DNA of 64,000 nucleotides from Neurospora intermedia (lineage: Eukaryota; Ascomycota; Sordariomycetes; Sordariales; Sordariaceae): the NCBI GenBank assembly GCA_037102815.1, contig BTPP01000012.1, positions 186,001-250,000 of the forward strand. The letters run 5' to 3'. The translations under genes and the position numbers were made by a program. Each line of letters begins with the position of its first letter. Positions within the stretch are counted from its first letter, which is position 1. Positions 33,645 to 45,800 of this stretch are shown in pieces. The notes below the pieces were generated by a model. That model was not told the DNA's origin, did no database searches, and worked only from the letters and a program-made list of their open reading frames with translations.

Positions 33645-36376
33645 GTTGATAATGAATATGTAGAGGTATGTATGTAGACCGGTTGGTTGTTGTCCAAAGT
33701 AACGTGGTAGCAAAGACGGAATGAAACAAAACAATGAGTGGATGAGGGGTCACAAGGGGAAAGCAATGGAGGTGATTTCCTTTAGTTATACAGCAATCCA
33801 GAGGAGGAGATCGTCAAGAAGCGTGCTTGACCCCTTAGACATCTGGGGAGAGGAAGTGTCGGAGGAGGGAATAGTCTTGTCAATATAAAGGGAACTTGAG
33901 AGTAAGAACCGCAGGGGTGGGAATGTTTGGCATGGGACTTTTTGGCTGTGGACCTGACTAGACCTAGTACTGTAGTGGTTGTATGTAGTGTACTTACACT
34001 AGAGACCAGCTGCAGGGTAGGGGTGGAAGATCTGACTGGGGACAGCCTGAGAAGGACGGGAGATGTGTGTGTACATGTTGCTTGCCTATTTCGGAGAAGC
34101 GGCTAACAAGTCACACTAGCTTCGGTTTGGTTTTGGGGAATGGGAATTTGACGGTGCAGTGGATTACCTAGGTACCTTAGGTACAGTAGAATACTACCTC
34201 TACCACGCGGAAAATTGGCCGAGCAGACAGAGTGTTGGAGCTTTGAATCAAGTCCCACCCATTGTAGGACATGATCAGAGCCAGGGCTTGCTACTGTACA
34301 CGGCTGGATTGGGACACGGGCTGCAGCCCAGCTCTCTCTGAGGCCCGCCCTCCTGGTCCCTGTCTGGCTGCCACTGGCCACTACATCGAGGTAGTATGAG
34401 TGAGGATGGATGTAGGTACAACTTTCGGTACCTGCCTGGGAAGAAACACTTGCATACGGCAAAGTAACCATCCATCCTCACCTACCCATCGATCATGCAA
34501 ATCCGGGGGTTCCTGATGCAGGGGTTGAACTGAAGGAGAGTGTACCTTACCTACTATCGGGAGCAATCGTCGAGTAGACCAAGACATGCAGCATCTGTAA
34601 TATTGAGTGTCTGTGGGTAAAGGTGTTGCTTGGAATGGTGCTAGGGTGCTGGAGGAATGAAGAAGCCTTTGCCCCAACCAGTCTTGGATCCGGCTCATGA
34701 GGATCGACGCTTGTCGCCAGTTACCTCTGGTGATTTCAGCCGATTGTTGGTTCTCCGAGATAACAGACTGCCTACTGTTGGTATCTGTGTTCCTGATGTC
34801 GAGTGACTGCGGAGTGTGTTGGGACTTTCCACATCCGGAAGAAAACGCCCACGACGTCAACACGCACTGATGGATGGACATTGGGGTCGAAAGCGTTGGT
34901 GGTGGGTGTACACTCAGTTGCCAGTTGTGATTCGACACTCGGCGAACCCGAATCTCACGGTGGTTGTCATCGGCACTGGAGGTGACATGGAACGAATGAC
35001 GCTTGACACTAGTCTAGTAGCGTGATGAGGTGTAGAGGTGCAGTGGTAGAGGGTAGTGGGTGTCGAAGGAAGGAAGCCCTGGACAGAAGTGAGAAGGAAA
35101 GACTCGGTCGGGGATTGGTGGGTGTCGAGGAGAAATGAAAGTGAGCCAATCGCAGCGCGGGATCTTACACAGCTTTCGCTGTTCACGCCATCAAAAAAGC
35201 CACGGCAGCGGCCATCCTGACTGCGGAGGACCTGGCTGGGGCTTCAGTTCCAGCAAGACCGACGCGCGCTGGAGATCTAAACGAAGAGCCACCTCACCGA
35301 GGGTCGCAGTCGTTCCTGCCTGGTTCCGTTGCCCGGGGTTGTGGACTGGCGGTTCGTGACACCCACCCCAAGCACCCACCACTGGGTCTGGGTGAGTGCG
35401 CGATCATCCAACCTAGCAGGGGCAACGGGGTGACATTTTGACCCCACCTTCCCTAACAACCTTATTTTGACGTTGATCGCACTGTCCCATCTGTGACTTT
35501 TGCACGCGAGGCAAGTGGGACAGCAATCCTCTTCCATCCAATCACGTATCCGGGAGACCTCGAGCCAGGTACAATTTGTGGAGAGGAGCCACTTTGTGCA
35601 TCTCGCGACCTCGACGACACTTGTCCGTTCGGGCACGAGATTGCCCTGGTCTTTCCGGTCCGTCACGGTAATCTTGCAGCGGCTTCACTCGCCTGCAACC
35701 AAACCCCCGCCTGGAGCCTCAACGTTTCGGGAGCATCATCGATCCTCCACTCCACTGCGAATGCATCCATTTCTTGCTCAGCCCTCGTTCACGATACCCT
35801 CAAAGGCTTAAATTAGCAGAGGAGACGGGACACTGGACAAAGAGTCATCACTCAGGCAAACACGGGCGCGACCGCCATCGTCCGCTGTCCATTGTCTACC
35901 AGCATCTTTTTTTTTTCTTTGAACCCCTCGGCGGATTTGGAGTCTCAGTGTTTCCGTCCCGCTGCTGTCCTGGCCGTCGCCTGGCATCAACACTACACTA
36001 CACTAGATTCCAAACCAGACCCAGCCGGTGTCCGGACCTTTTTCACACACCACCTGGAACTCCATCATATCCACCACTGCAGATCTCTTTAGATGCCGCT
36101 GCAAGTGCACGGACCTCTTGATCGTGTCACGGACCACGGGCCAAAGTGTCAAGGGCCGACTACCTACGGGCTTGCGGCTCGCCGTTTTTCCGTATGCCGG
36201 AGTCCAACTCCAATGTCTGTCTTGCATGTCTCAAAGTCATCAAAACCCGTTTCTCCCTGTCCGCCTTTTTATCGGCCCTTAAAACTCATAAATCTCCCCG
36301 CGACTGTTCAATGGCCTGCACGACATCGAGATTCAACTTTTCAACTGATTTCCCTTACTTCCAGCATTGATAATGA

Positions 36377-36404
36377 ATGACTGACTGACTGACTGACTGA
36401 CTGA
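36377..36404. repeat. (TGAC)n microsatellite
   Basis: Six to seven TGAC units. Confidence 0.9.
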
Positions 36405-37603
36405 CCAGACCTTGCAAAGTAGGTGGTGGTTTAATTCGGATGCTTCATTCGAGATCCACCATACTGCTTCTGCCCTTCATCTCTTTCAGCCACACCTGGA
36501 GCCCAGTGTTTGCTCTCCTTCACAAACACAGTTGGCCAAGCTACTGTTCGGAAGTCACTCAGCCCCTTGTCACCAACACACACACAACCCGTATTCCAGT
36601 GTTTTCTCCTCTCCCATTTCACGACACAACTCCCCTCTCACGGTGTCCCCCAACACACCACTCACACTCACACGCACGCAGGGGCCGAGGTGCCAAAGTG
36701 GCCTCCACATGGCAAATGCTACAACCTTGCTTACGACGGCATGGGAATTGCCATGCTTGCCTGGCCGATGGTTCGATTCCTGCCATTTGATGGCGGTATG
36801 TTTATTGTTTCTCTCTCTCCATTGGACTGCTGCCCTTGCACCCATCTCAACAGTAGGGGGTCTCACTCGAGAAAGTCAGAACCCCCTTTCTGTTCCAGTC
36901 TGGTTCCTGCATCAAGCAAAACCCTGATATATTTGAGCCTGGTCTTCGCTCGGCTTGTTCCGCGACCATCGAGGTTCATGTCAAACAGGAGCACAACTTC
37001 TTTGAAGAGTTGGTCGCACATTTTGGAACAGGTGCATCACTCGCCGTCCGTGCAACTTGAATATTGATGTGACAATCTCATCACCATCCAGAACCCGCTA
37101 GTGCAGGTTCTCCTCTTCTGGAGTGTGCCGTTTACCCTACCCGTCCGGCCATATGACTGGTTGGCCTTCAGCAAGGCAGGCTTCACTCCAGAGACGGAAA
37201 CGGCGATATGCCTCTTCCTGCCAGATGCGAACGGCTGCAATGACCATCCGTTGATAACCGCCCATGGCAAACATCCGGCGCAGGAACATATCCTAATCGG
37301 TCTTCCTGCACACCATTTAACTCAACAGGCTGCCTCATAGCGTCGCAGGTTAGGATACCTGGTATAATCTGAGGTACATATACGACATACTTGACAAGAC
37401 ACCGAGGTCCCATGTTTGGAGCTTCACCGAGTGGGGCATATCGCTGATTGCTTTGTTCAGATATGGCATAATTGTGCCGACCAGAAGAGTGTCCATGGTC
37501 CAGACCTTTCTGGGTTGAATATCAGCGATAGAGCCACCTCGGCGAAAGCCTCCAACAGATTCAAGAAAGTGAGGGTTTGCCGACCCGACAGTGTGACGAA
37601 CCA

Positions 37604-37605
<2 letters not shown>

Positions 37606-37635
<30 letters not shown>
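37606..37635. repeat. Poly(T) tract, 30 bases
   Basis: Uninterrupted T run on the plus strand, ending in CTTAC. Confidence 0.9.
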
Positions 37636-37969
37636 CTTACTGGATAGGTGGATCGGGCTGGACGGCATGATGGTGTCCAAATGACATATAGCCACTTGCA
37701 GACCGCCTCCAGGCTGTCCTCTATGAGGCTCCACAAGCGTGTTACACGGATCTCGTGCCCCTGGTGAGGCGGGATGCAGCTTTGGGAAATGTCAAGTGCG
37801 CCACGGGGGTGTTTGGCACGTGTACGCCGCGGTATTCTTGCTCCATTAAGTGGTGTAACATGGTCGAGGTTTTCGGATGCATGCCTGCTTCCGTCACAAA
37901 GGTTGCATGGTACTGCATCCGAACGACGTTGAAGAAGTGGGTGCAGTAGTTCCTGCATGGTGTAGAAGA

Positions 37970-37997
37970 CGACGACAACGACGACGACGACGACGAC
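37970..37997. repeat. (GAC)n trinucleotide run
   Basis: GACGACGACAACGACGAC-type run with one interruption. Confidence 0.85.
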
Positions 37998-40445
37998 ATA
38001 CATCTTCCACAGAACCTTGTTCGAAACCCCGGGCCACGTTTTCTTGGACTATTTTGGGGGCCATTGGGTGCAAAACCGTTGGTGTTGGCGTCCCAAGTGA
38101 GCAGCGATTATCAGCATGTTTGACGCCTACGAAAATAGCTTCATTAGTAATCCTGCGCTGGACCCCTTGTTGACTGTCGAAGGAGTCCACTACCTCTCGG
38201 GGCCCTCACCGGATCTGGTCCATGATGCGCAAAAGTAGCACATTTGGTCAGGATTCAGAAAGGCGGACATGACGTGCGACAAACTTGAGTCCCTGCTTTT
38301 TTGCTCTGCTCCGTCTTCCTCTTTCTCGAACCAACCCAACACACGCGCGTCTAGCCCCCCACAGTCCCCTGCTTGACCAGGTTCGCAGCAAGCAACCCCC
38401 CCGCAGCCGCGATGTTTGCTTCCACTCCTACCCCAAGCAAGCGAGCAACAAAACCCCCCTGGTAGTCTATCAGGACCCTGTTGCCACCAGGTTCACATAG
38501 GTGTATCTCTCACTTCTCACTTTCCGTCTCTTATTCGCTGCAACAAAGCAGGTTTAGAGATGGAAATCGTATTGGGCTCGGGACCGAAATACACGGGAAA
38601 CCATGTGCCATTATGACGCTCTCCAACATCCATGGTCAAAACGGTAGCAGCAGAACTTCAGTTTCTCGCCAAGACAAACCTCAAGCGAGCTTACGACTTC
38701 CTAGTTTGTCTTCTTTTCGCTTACTGATCCTTCCTTTTCTCACTCTGACGCACACTCTGTCCTTTGCCCCCGGATAAAGACGTTGCTTGTCTTTAGTCCC
38801 GTTGATCTGATCTTGCTCATGCATAGGATATGGCTTCCATGCATACTTCCAACCCTGGCGGCGCCCCTTCATCTCTTCCCCGGTGGTTTAATCTTGGGCC
38901 CTGCCATTGAGTAATCTCAGTAGTCATTGTTTCCATATCATGTCATTCGCACACCGAGTTTTCGTCCCGCTCGAGGTGTGCGCGGCCTTGACGAATGGCT
39001 CAAACACGGCTACCCATGTGTGTATGGAGCCACCTTTATCACTTCGGCCGTAACCAGATCTCAGGGTCGAGCGGCCGTCTTTCAGGTTTCCAGCTCACAT
39101 GGCATGCCAGGATAAACGGCGCCACTTACACCACAGACGGGAAAGTCTTGAGATTTTCCAGGATATTGCCGCAAAGAGTAGCAAGTCGGTCAAGTAGGGA
39201 ATGGAGGCAAAGGTTATTGGCAAAGCTTTACCTCGTTGACGAGCTGGTGCTGACAAGATGAGGAGCTGATGAACAAGATGATGCAGTGAACAAAGAGTTA
39301 AGAAAGGCTATGTAGCATGCCAGGATGCTTGGATGAGGATTCCCCGGCCCGCCCCACGTGCTCACCGGGCAGTCTATGCTGTTTCCGGCCGGAACAAGAA
39401 TATCACATCGATGATAGCGCTACTGACATACCTATCCTCTCTTTGCGGCCTCACCGAACCAATAAGCATCACTTCCGGACTTGAAATACCCACAGTCAGC
39501 CCCAAAGTCCAAGGGACGACAGACCGTTTACTACGTCCAAGGCAATGATGCACAGCAGGGGGCCACGATGGATTCTCATCCGCAAGCTAGAGGAATCAGA
39601 GAGGGGAAGCAGTAAGTGACATGGAGGCTTCAGAAAGTCAGCGAGGGGCAGTAGACTACCTATTGACACGTAAAAGTAACTTATTAGGTATTTTGAGTGA
39701 TAGGTGGGATCCGAGATATGAGATATGACAATTTAAAACCATGGCTGAAAGGGTCTGAAGAAGGACAATAGCCCAAGATAGAGGTAACTAGAGGAAAGCG
39801 AGACTAGTCGTAGTAATTGTAGATTGTTTCCCAGAAGAAGAAGACGACAGGGGGGAGGGGAAGAAAAAAAGACAAGAAATCTTGGCTGGCGTGCATTAGC
39901 ATTGCCATTTCGGTCCCGGCCGTTTGCTCCGGATTCTTCGTCCACAACCACGTGCGTAGGTTCACTAGGTTCACTAGGTAGAAGTAGGTAAGGTAGATAT
40001 GCAGGTATCAAACAAGCCAACCGAAGCGCCATCGTGTTTCGTTTCATAGCTGGCTAATGTACTTGATAAATAAAGCAAGGAAAGCAAAGCAAAGCAAAAG
40101 AAAGAAAAAGAAAAAAAAAGGTAGTAGATTACAGCCTTGCACGCCTCAAAAGAAACCACACCACGTGGGTGAGTGATGAGAATGGTAAGGTAAGGACGTC
40201 CGTGGCGCAGGGGAGCGTAGCTTGGCTCGCGTGCGGGTTGCGTGGTGCATAGTGCGTGTGGTGTTTATTTTTGCGCCGGCGAGGATTTAGGACTACCCTA
40301 CCTATGAGCTATGTAAGGAGCTTTTTTTGGATGGCGGAGCTTGTTGTTTGTTTTTTTAAGAGTCGTATATGTCGTGTGTCATGCGGTTCCAGTTCCGGTT
40401 AGGGTGAGGTCACTGAGGTGGATTGGAATGGGAGGGACTTGGAGC

Positions 40446-40562
40446 TCGACTTGATTTTACTCGACATTGATAACTCGACTTGACTTGACTCACTCGATTA
40501 CCTAGACTTGACTTGACTTGACTTGACTTGACTTGACTTGACTTGACTTGACTTGACTTGAC
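40446..40562. repeat. (ACTTG)n pentanucleotide array with degenerate flank
   Basis: Eleven exact ACTTG units at 40506-40560, preceded by about 60 bases of diverged copies (CTCGACTTGATT, CTCGACATTG, CTCGACTTGACTTG). Confidence 0.9.
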
Positions 40563-40882
40563 TGCATGCGTGGACCGACCGGATTCAATAAGGTGGGTAG
40601 GAGTAGGTGGGTAGCGTCGATATCGAGGTGGTTGAGGAAGGGAGAAGAAGAAGAAGAAGAAAAGGAAGAAGACATAGGAATCGCGCGGCGTGGCGTGGCG
40701 TGGCGTGGCTCAGCTTGAGTAGTAAGGCTCATCGGACTGACTGACATGGATATACCTAGAGTAGGCACTAATTCAAAATGCGTGCAAATCTTCAAGGAAG
40801 GAATATAGCAAGTCACCTGTACGTACGTACGTACTTTAGCTACATACCGGGCACCTTTGACGATCTAAGCTGTAGTGTGATG

Positions 40883-40893
40883 GACAGACAGAC

Positions 40894-40926
<33 letters not shown>
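40883..40926. repeat. (GACA)n microsatellite
   Basis: About eleven GACA units with one GATA interruption. Confidence 0.9.
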
Positions 40927-40928
<2 letters not shown>

Positions 40929-40946
40929 TACAGTAGAGGAGATGTG

Positions 40947-40969
40947 CCTACCTACCTACCTACCTACCT
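40947..40969. repeat. (CCTA)n microsatellite
   Basis: Five to six CCTA units that run directly into an inverted TAGAGGTA octamer. Confidence 0.9.
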
Positions 40970-41752
40970 CTACACTCACTCATGTTCACTAAATCTCATC
41001 AAGGGATTGGTCGGCATCTTCGAAACATACAGTACATGAGGAAAGTTAGGTAATGGTATTATTAGGGCGGGGATATCAGAATTAGAGGAACGTACATAAA
41101 ACGGGTGGGCTTGGTATTTTGACTGCCTGTCCGACAGGAAAGAAAAGGAAAGGAAAGGAAAGGAAAGGAAAAGAAAGTTTTTTTTTAAAAAAAAAATCTT
41201 TTAGTTGTAGGTAGTTGCGCAAGTCGAAAGGTGGACGTCAGAAGTTGAAAGTCGAAAGCCAGAAGAAGTGGGAAAAAGGATTTGAAGCCGTCCGTACCTG
41301 TTGACGTGCCACCTCCTCTCATCTAGAGGCGAACTCCTCGAGTCTTTATTCCTTTTTCTTTCTTTTTTCTTCCTTTTTCTTTTTTTTTGTCGGGGTAGTA
41401 CATATTTTGGTTCTGCCTGCAATAACCAATGATGGACTGGAGTGACACAGGGGGAGTGAAGGAATGCAGAGAGTGAAAGAAGGCAGAAGAAAGTGAGTGA
41501 GTGAGTGAGTGATGTGGAGGACTGACTAACTAACTGACTGTCCATGTCCACTTTCAGTATTCATCCTTACCTCTACGAACTAACATACTCGCGTGGTTTC
41601 TTCGCTGGTGCTGCTGGGGAGCGGAACGTATCACGTTCTGAAGCTTTGGCTGCCCGTGAAAAGTAAATCATCAAGTGAGTAGGTAATCTGATCTGTGATA
41701 TCTGCAATTTCCATTTTTGGTATGGTATGTAGCTAGGCATATTGCTTGCTTG

Positions 41753-41789
41753 CTACCTACCTACCTACCTACCTACCTACCTACCTACC
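41753..41789. repeat. (CTAC)n microsatellite
   Basis: Nine CTAC units, preceded by GCTTGCTTGCTT. Confidence 0.9.
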
Positions 41790-42196
41790 CAACCTCATTC
41801 ATACCTGGATGAGCAATGAGAAATCACAAGATAAGAAGCAATGAAGCACTTGATCAAGAACCAGAGTCCAGAAACCATTAAGAAGAACCATGAAAATGTT
41901 GGATATCTCAACTACGTGAAAGAAAAGAAGAAAAAGAAGTGAACCCTTTGTGTAACAGCGCTTCCACTGATGAATGGCCTAGCCTATCCTATCCATTTCC
42001 ACATTTCCTTTTGCCTGTTTCCTATTTCATACCGCCTGTTTCCCGTTCCTGGTGATTCCTCCAAACGCAACCAACCCCCATCGAGTTACTGCCAGAGTCA
42101 GGGTATAAGAAGACCTATCTATGCATGGGGGAACAAGATCTAGAAATGTACACACGCCATCAATCAGTCCAAATGCCTCCAATTCCAAAGGCAGGG

Positions 42197-42820
42197 TCAC
42201 GTCTGTCCTTGACTCTTTGAGCTATCGTGTTGAGATTTGGCTTGAGCAGCCTGCTCGTTTTGTTCCTGCTCCTGCTTTTGCTGCCGCTGTAGAGCTCTCT
42301 TTTCCCGCTGATATTTCTTCATGCGCTCTCGATGAAGCCTTGCCCGTCTTTGCCTCTCTGATTCGATATGAGGTCCAGGTTGGGTAGCCTGCTCGTCCTT
42401 CTCCTGCTGCAGCAAAGCTTTGTTCTTCCAATACCATTTCCTATCGTACTCATGCTTACGCCTTCTTTCCCTTGCACTGGGTGATTCGGCTTGAGGTTCA
42501 GCTTGAGTAGCCTGCTCATCCTGCTGCCCTATCTCCTTGGACTCTCGATCAAGCAGTTCCTGTCTTTCCCTTTGTTCTTCCCTGTGATTCTCTATCTCAA
42601 CAGGAATCAGGCCATGCTACATCCCCTGTTGTCCCTGTTGATCCTGTTGCTCAGGCATGATCATCCCCTGTTGCACTTCTCCCTGTTGCACTTCTCCCTG
42701 TTGCACTTCTCCCTGTTGCACTTCTCCCTGTTGCTGCTGAGCCTCTTTCTGATCGTTTCCATCCCCTTCACCATCATCGTCTTCCTCAACATCAACTCCA
42801 GGAACGTCAGGAGGAACGTC
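42197..42820 (-). pseudogene. In-frame extension of spt20 beyond its TAG stop
   Basis: The spt20 frame continues without shift for 208 codons past TAG 42823-42821, broken only by a second TAG at 42619-42617, and ends at 42199-42197. Segment 1 (67 codons) is D/E-rich, then has four G-E-V-Q-Q units and ends Q-Q-G-M. Segment 2 (139 codons) is highly charged and probably coiled coil (E-R-Q-E-L-L-D-R-E-S, R-R-R-K-H-E-Y-D-R-K-W, then Q-K-Q-E-Q-E-Q-N-E-Q). Both stops follow CAGGGGATG, and CAG at each TAG would fit the Q-rich context. This could be a recently lost C-terminus, a readthrough product, or exons of a longer spliced form. One frame-keeping intron that would remove the first stop runs from GTAATC (just before it) to GAGGAAG, 60 bases, with weak signals. 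Confidence 0.55.
42667..42726. repeat. Four exact 15-base tandem repeats in the spt20 extension
   Basis: Four identical copies of CCTGTTGCACTTCTC (plus strand), followed by a partial copy. On the minus strand each encodes G-E-V-Q-Q in the spt20 frame; the length is a multiple of three, so copy-number change keeps the frame open. Confidence 0.9.
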
Positions 42821-45800
42821 CTACATCCCCTGCTGATTACCCATCATCCCTTGCTGTTGACCCTGCTGCTGCTGCTGCTGTTGTTGTTGCTGAGCAGCCT
42901 GTTGAGCAGCAGCCTGTTGAGCCGCCACCTGCAATTGCATATGTTGCAACTGCTGCATCGTCATGGCATTCATCGGCTGGCCCATTTGTTGTGCTGCCAT
43001 TTGGCCCGCCATACCGTTCATCTGCCCAGCCATACCGTTGCCCATCTGTCCCTGCATCCCTCCCTGGCCCATCTGGCCAGCGTTCATTTGCTGTGCCATT
43101 TGCTGTGCCATTTGCTGCATCTGCTGCTGGCTCAACTGACCGTGTCCACCAGCCTGTCCCGCCATCTGCGCCTGCGCCTGCGCCTGCGCTTGCTGTTGTG
43201 TCTTTAAGAAGTTCTGTATCACCATGGTCTTTGCATGCTGCCGACACTGGTTCTTGAACGCCTCCAACTCCCCTGGCGGGATATTGGCTGGCTGACCTCC
43301 CCACTTCTCGGCAAAATTGGGAAGTTTCTTGGAATACAGCGAGCTCGTCACATTATTAATTTGCTGGATCACTGCTGGGTTGACGGAGAGGGCAGCCAGT
43401 TGCTGCTGGCTTATTGGCGGCATCGCGGGGTTAGGCCGGGGGACACCAACTTGGCCGGGCATGCCGGGTTGGCCGGGAGCGGAAACGCCGGGCTGGCCTT
43501 GCTGTGCGGCTTGCTGCTGTTGGAGCTGGTGGGCCATTTGTTGCTGTTGCTGTCGCAAGGCGATCTGTTGTTGCATCAAGGCTACTTGTTGAGGGTTTAG
43601 ACCGGCCATATTGATCATTCCCGCTTGCCCTGGTTGTCCAACCATACCTGCGCGCATCTGCCCTTGCATCTGACCCATGTATTGCTGCTGCTGCTGTTGT
43701 TGTTGTTGGTGTTGCATGGTAGCCAGCTGGGCAGAGTACTGCGCAGCAATATCTCGAGTGCCAGGAGCCATCATGTGCGGCTGCTGTTGCTGCTGTTGCT
43801 GCTGCTGCTGTTGGCGAGCAGCGAGCATCTGTTGCTGGGCAAACCGTTGTTGTAGCTGGGCTTGTGTCATCTGCCCGGCCATCATGGGGTTGCCATGTCC
43901 CTGAAGACCAGCGGCAGCCATACGTTGCTGGAGCGCTCGCTGTTGTTGAGCAATGAAGACAGCAGCCTGTTGAGGATTCATGTTTTGTGGTGGAACCGAG
44001 ATACCGCCCATCTGAGGCATTCCCGTAGGGCCGTTCATCAGCATGGCCTGGCCAACTTGCTGGTTCGCCATCATTCCAGGTGGTGGGCTTGCCTGGGACA
44101 GGCGTGGCGTTGGTACGACGGAAGGACGGCTCATGGGCGTTGCGTGAACCATGTTAGGGGTAGCGCTGGGCATCCTAGGCGTTCCAGCTGCATGGCTCTG
44201 TTGACTGCCTCTAGCAGACATACTGGCAGCCATGGGAACGGACATCGGACCATGGCTCGGAGCCACAGATGGGGGTCGTGCCGGGCTCCCGCCCATATTG
44301 GAATTGGAAGCTTGCATGGCCACGCTGTTGACCATGGGTGACGATGCCATCTGTGGCGTGTTTTGCCGGATAATCGGTGATGATACCTGGCCTTGCGATA
44401 CCTGAGGGAACCTAGCTACACCATTAGGCATGTTGTTACCCAAATTCGGGCTATTTTGCATAGTAGCAGGCATAGTATGTGGTGTTCCCATCGAAGTTGA
44501 CTGCGCCTGCTGCTGCTGCTGCTGCTGCTGTTGTTGTTGTTGTTGGGCCTGCTGTTGGGCCTGTTGCTGGGCTTGCTGTTGGGCTTGCTGCTGAGCCTGA
44601 GCTTGAGCCTGAGCCTGAGCCTGAGCCTGGGCTTGCGCTTGAGCTTGTGCTTGCGCTTGAGCTTGCGCTTGCTGTTGAGCTTGTTGTTGCTGAGCCTGTT
44701 GCTGCTGCTGGGCCTGCACCATGGCCATTCTCTTTTGGTTTTGCTCTTTCTTCAAGCGCTCCATTTCCATTTGTTTTTGTTGAGCGACAAGCAAGGCTTG
44801 TTGCTGTTGCTGTTGCTGTTGAGCTTGTTGTTGCTGATCCGCCTGTGCTTGAGCCGCCGCCAACTGTTGTTGCTTCGCTGCCTGAGCGGCTGCCAACTGC
44901 TGCTGCTGCTGTTCCCGTTGCTTCATGGCTAGGATCCGCCTTTGCTCGGCCTCCTGAAGCTCCTTCTCAGCCTTCTCCTGTTCCACCCGGGCCTTGATCT
45001 CTTCGAGAAGTTGGAACTGGTTAAAGCGCGGCTCGAACCCTGATCCGGTGGCTTGCCCTGTCCCATCTGACCCATGACCAGCTCCTGGGGCACCAGCAGC
45101 CCTGTTGGACCTGCGCTCGTCGCACGCAAGCATATACTGCTCCATCTGCCTGGCATTGGCGTCTTCCTCTGCCAGCTCGGCGTCCGTCTTCTTGCGTCGC
45201 TTGGGTTCTGGTGGGGCATGCGAATGCGCCGGGTCTGATGCTATTTGCTGCTCGAGCTTCGCGATAAGCTGTTCAGCATCTCTTGTCGGTTCCAGGTCGA
45301 GAGGTGGTAGGGTGCTTAGCAAGATCTGGGCCTCGGCGGCCACAAGGTTGCTCGGGTCCAGGTCAATCTGGTCCAGCTTTCTTTTCCTACTGGGTGGCCC
45401 CATGGGTGTCTGTACTGGTTGGGCAGAGGCGCCGGGAGTTGGCGGAATTGCCATAATCTTGGACATGGGGTTGCTGATGCCCAATGCCAGATCCGTAGCC
45501 AGACTTTCTGGCGTGGGGCGTAGCACAACGGTTATGGGTTTGCGGGCCACCTCTTGATTACTTTGGCCGTTGGCCTGGCCATCTTGTGCGGGGATGTTTT
45601 CCTTGTCGTTGCCCTTTGCATCTTGCTGCTTGATGAGTCCGTTGGGCTGGGCGCCCTGGTGCTCCTGGAGGGCCTCCTTTGGGTATGGCGCATACGACGA
45701 GGGAGTAACGTAGGGAGACCACCTGTGGATGGAGTGGTCATTTGAAGCCGGAACCGGCTCTGCCGGGCCTTTGGACGCAGTGGTTGTCCCATAGGTGTAG

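Larger units (their letters stand above)
33645..42196. other. Gene-free 8.5-kb spacer upstream of the C2H2 factor
   Basis: The longest non-coding stretch. It holds the C2H2 factor promoter and probably a long leader, plus the 3' region of spt20. Several simple repeats are listed separately. TAGAGGTA copies lie at 39779 and, inverted, at 34195, 40965 and 41568; a palindromic CCTAGGTACCTTAGGTA sits at 34168-34184. Frames up to about 215 codons exist (for example near 36510 and 37350-38003), but their translations run through repeats and show no domain. Confidence 0.5.

Noticed and set aside
36770-36780. tRNA B-box-like GGTTCGATTCC on the plus strand
   Set aside because: The T-stem does not pair and there is no A box or acceptor stem at the right distance.
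37350-38003. 217-codon minus-strand frame
   Set aside because: It translates through the poly(T) tract (K run) and the GAC run (V run) and has no domain.
40197-40245. CGTGGCGCAGGGGAGCG, resembling the 5' part of an initiator tRNA
   Set aside because: No anticodon or T arm follows and no closing acceptor stem was found.
42491-43207. 238-codon plus-strand frame opposite spt20
   Set aside because: The L/H/S-rich translation is the complement of CAG/CAA repeats and of the 15-base repeat.
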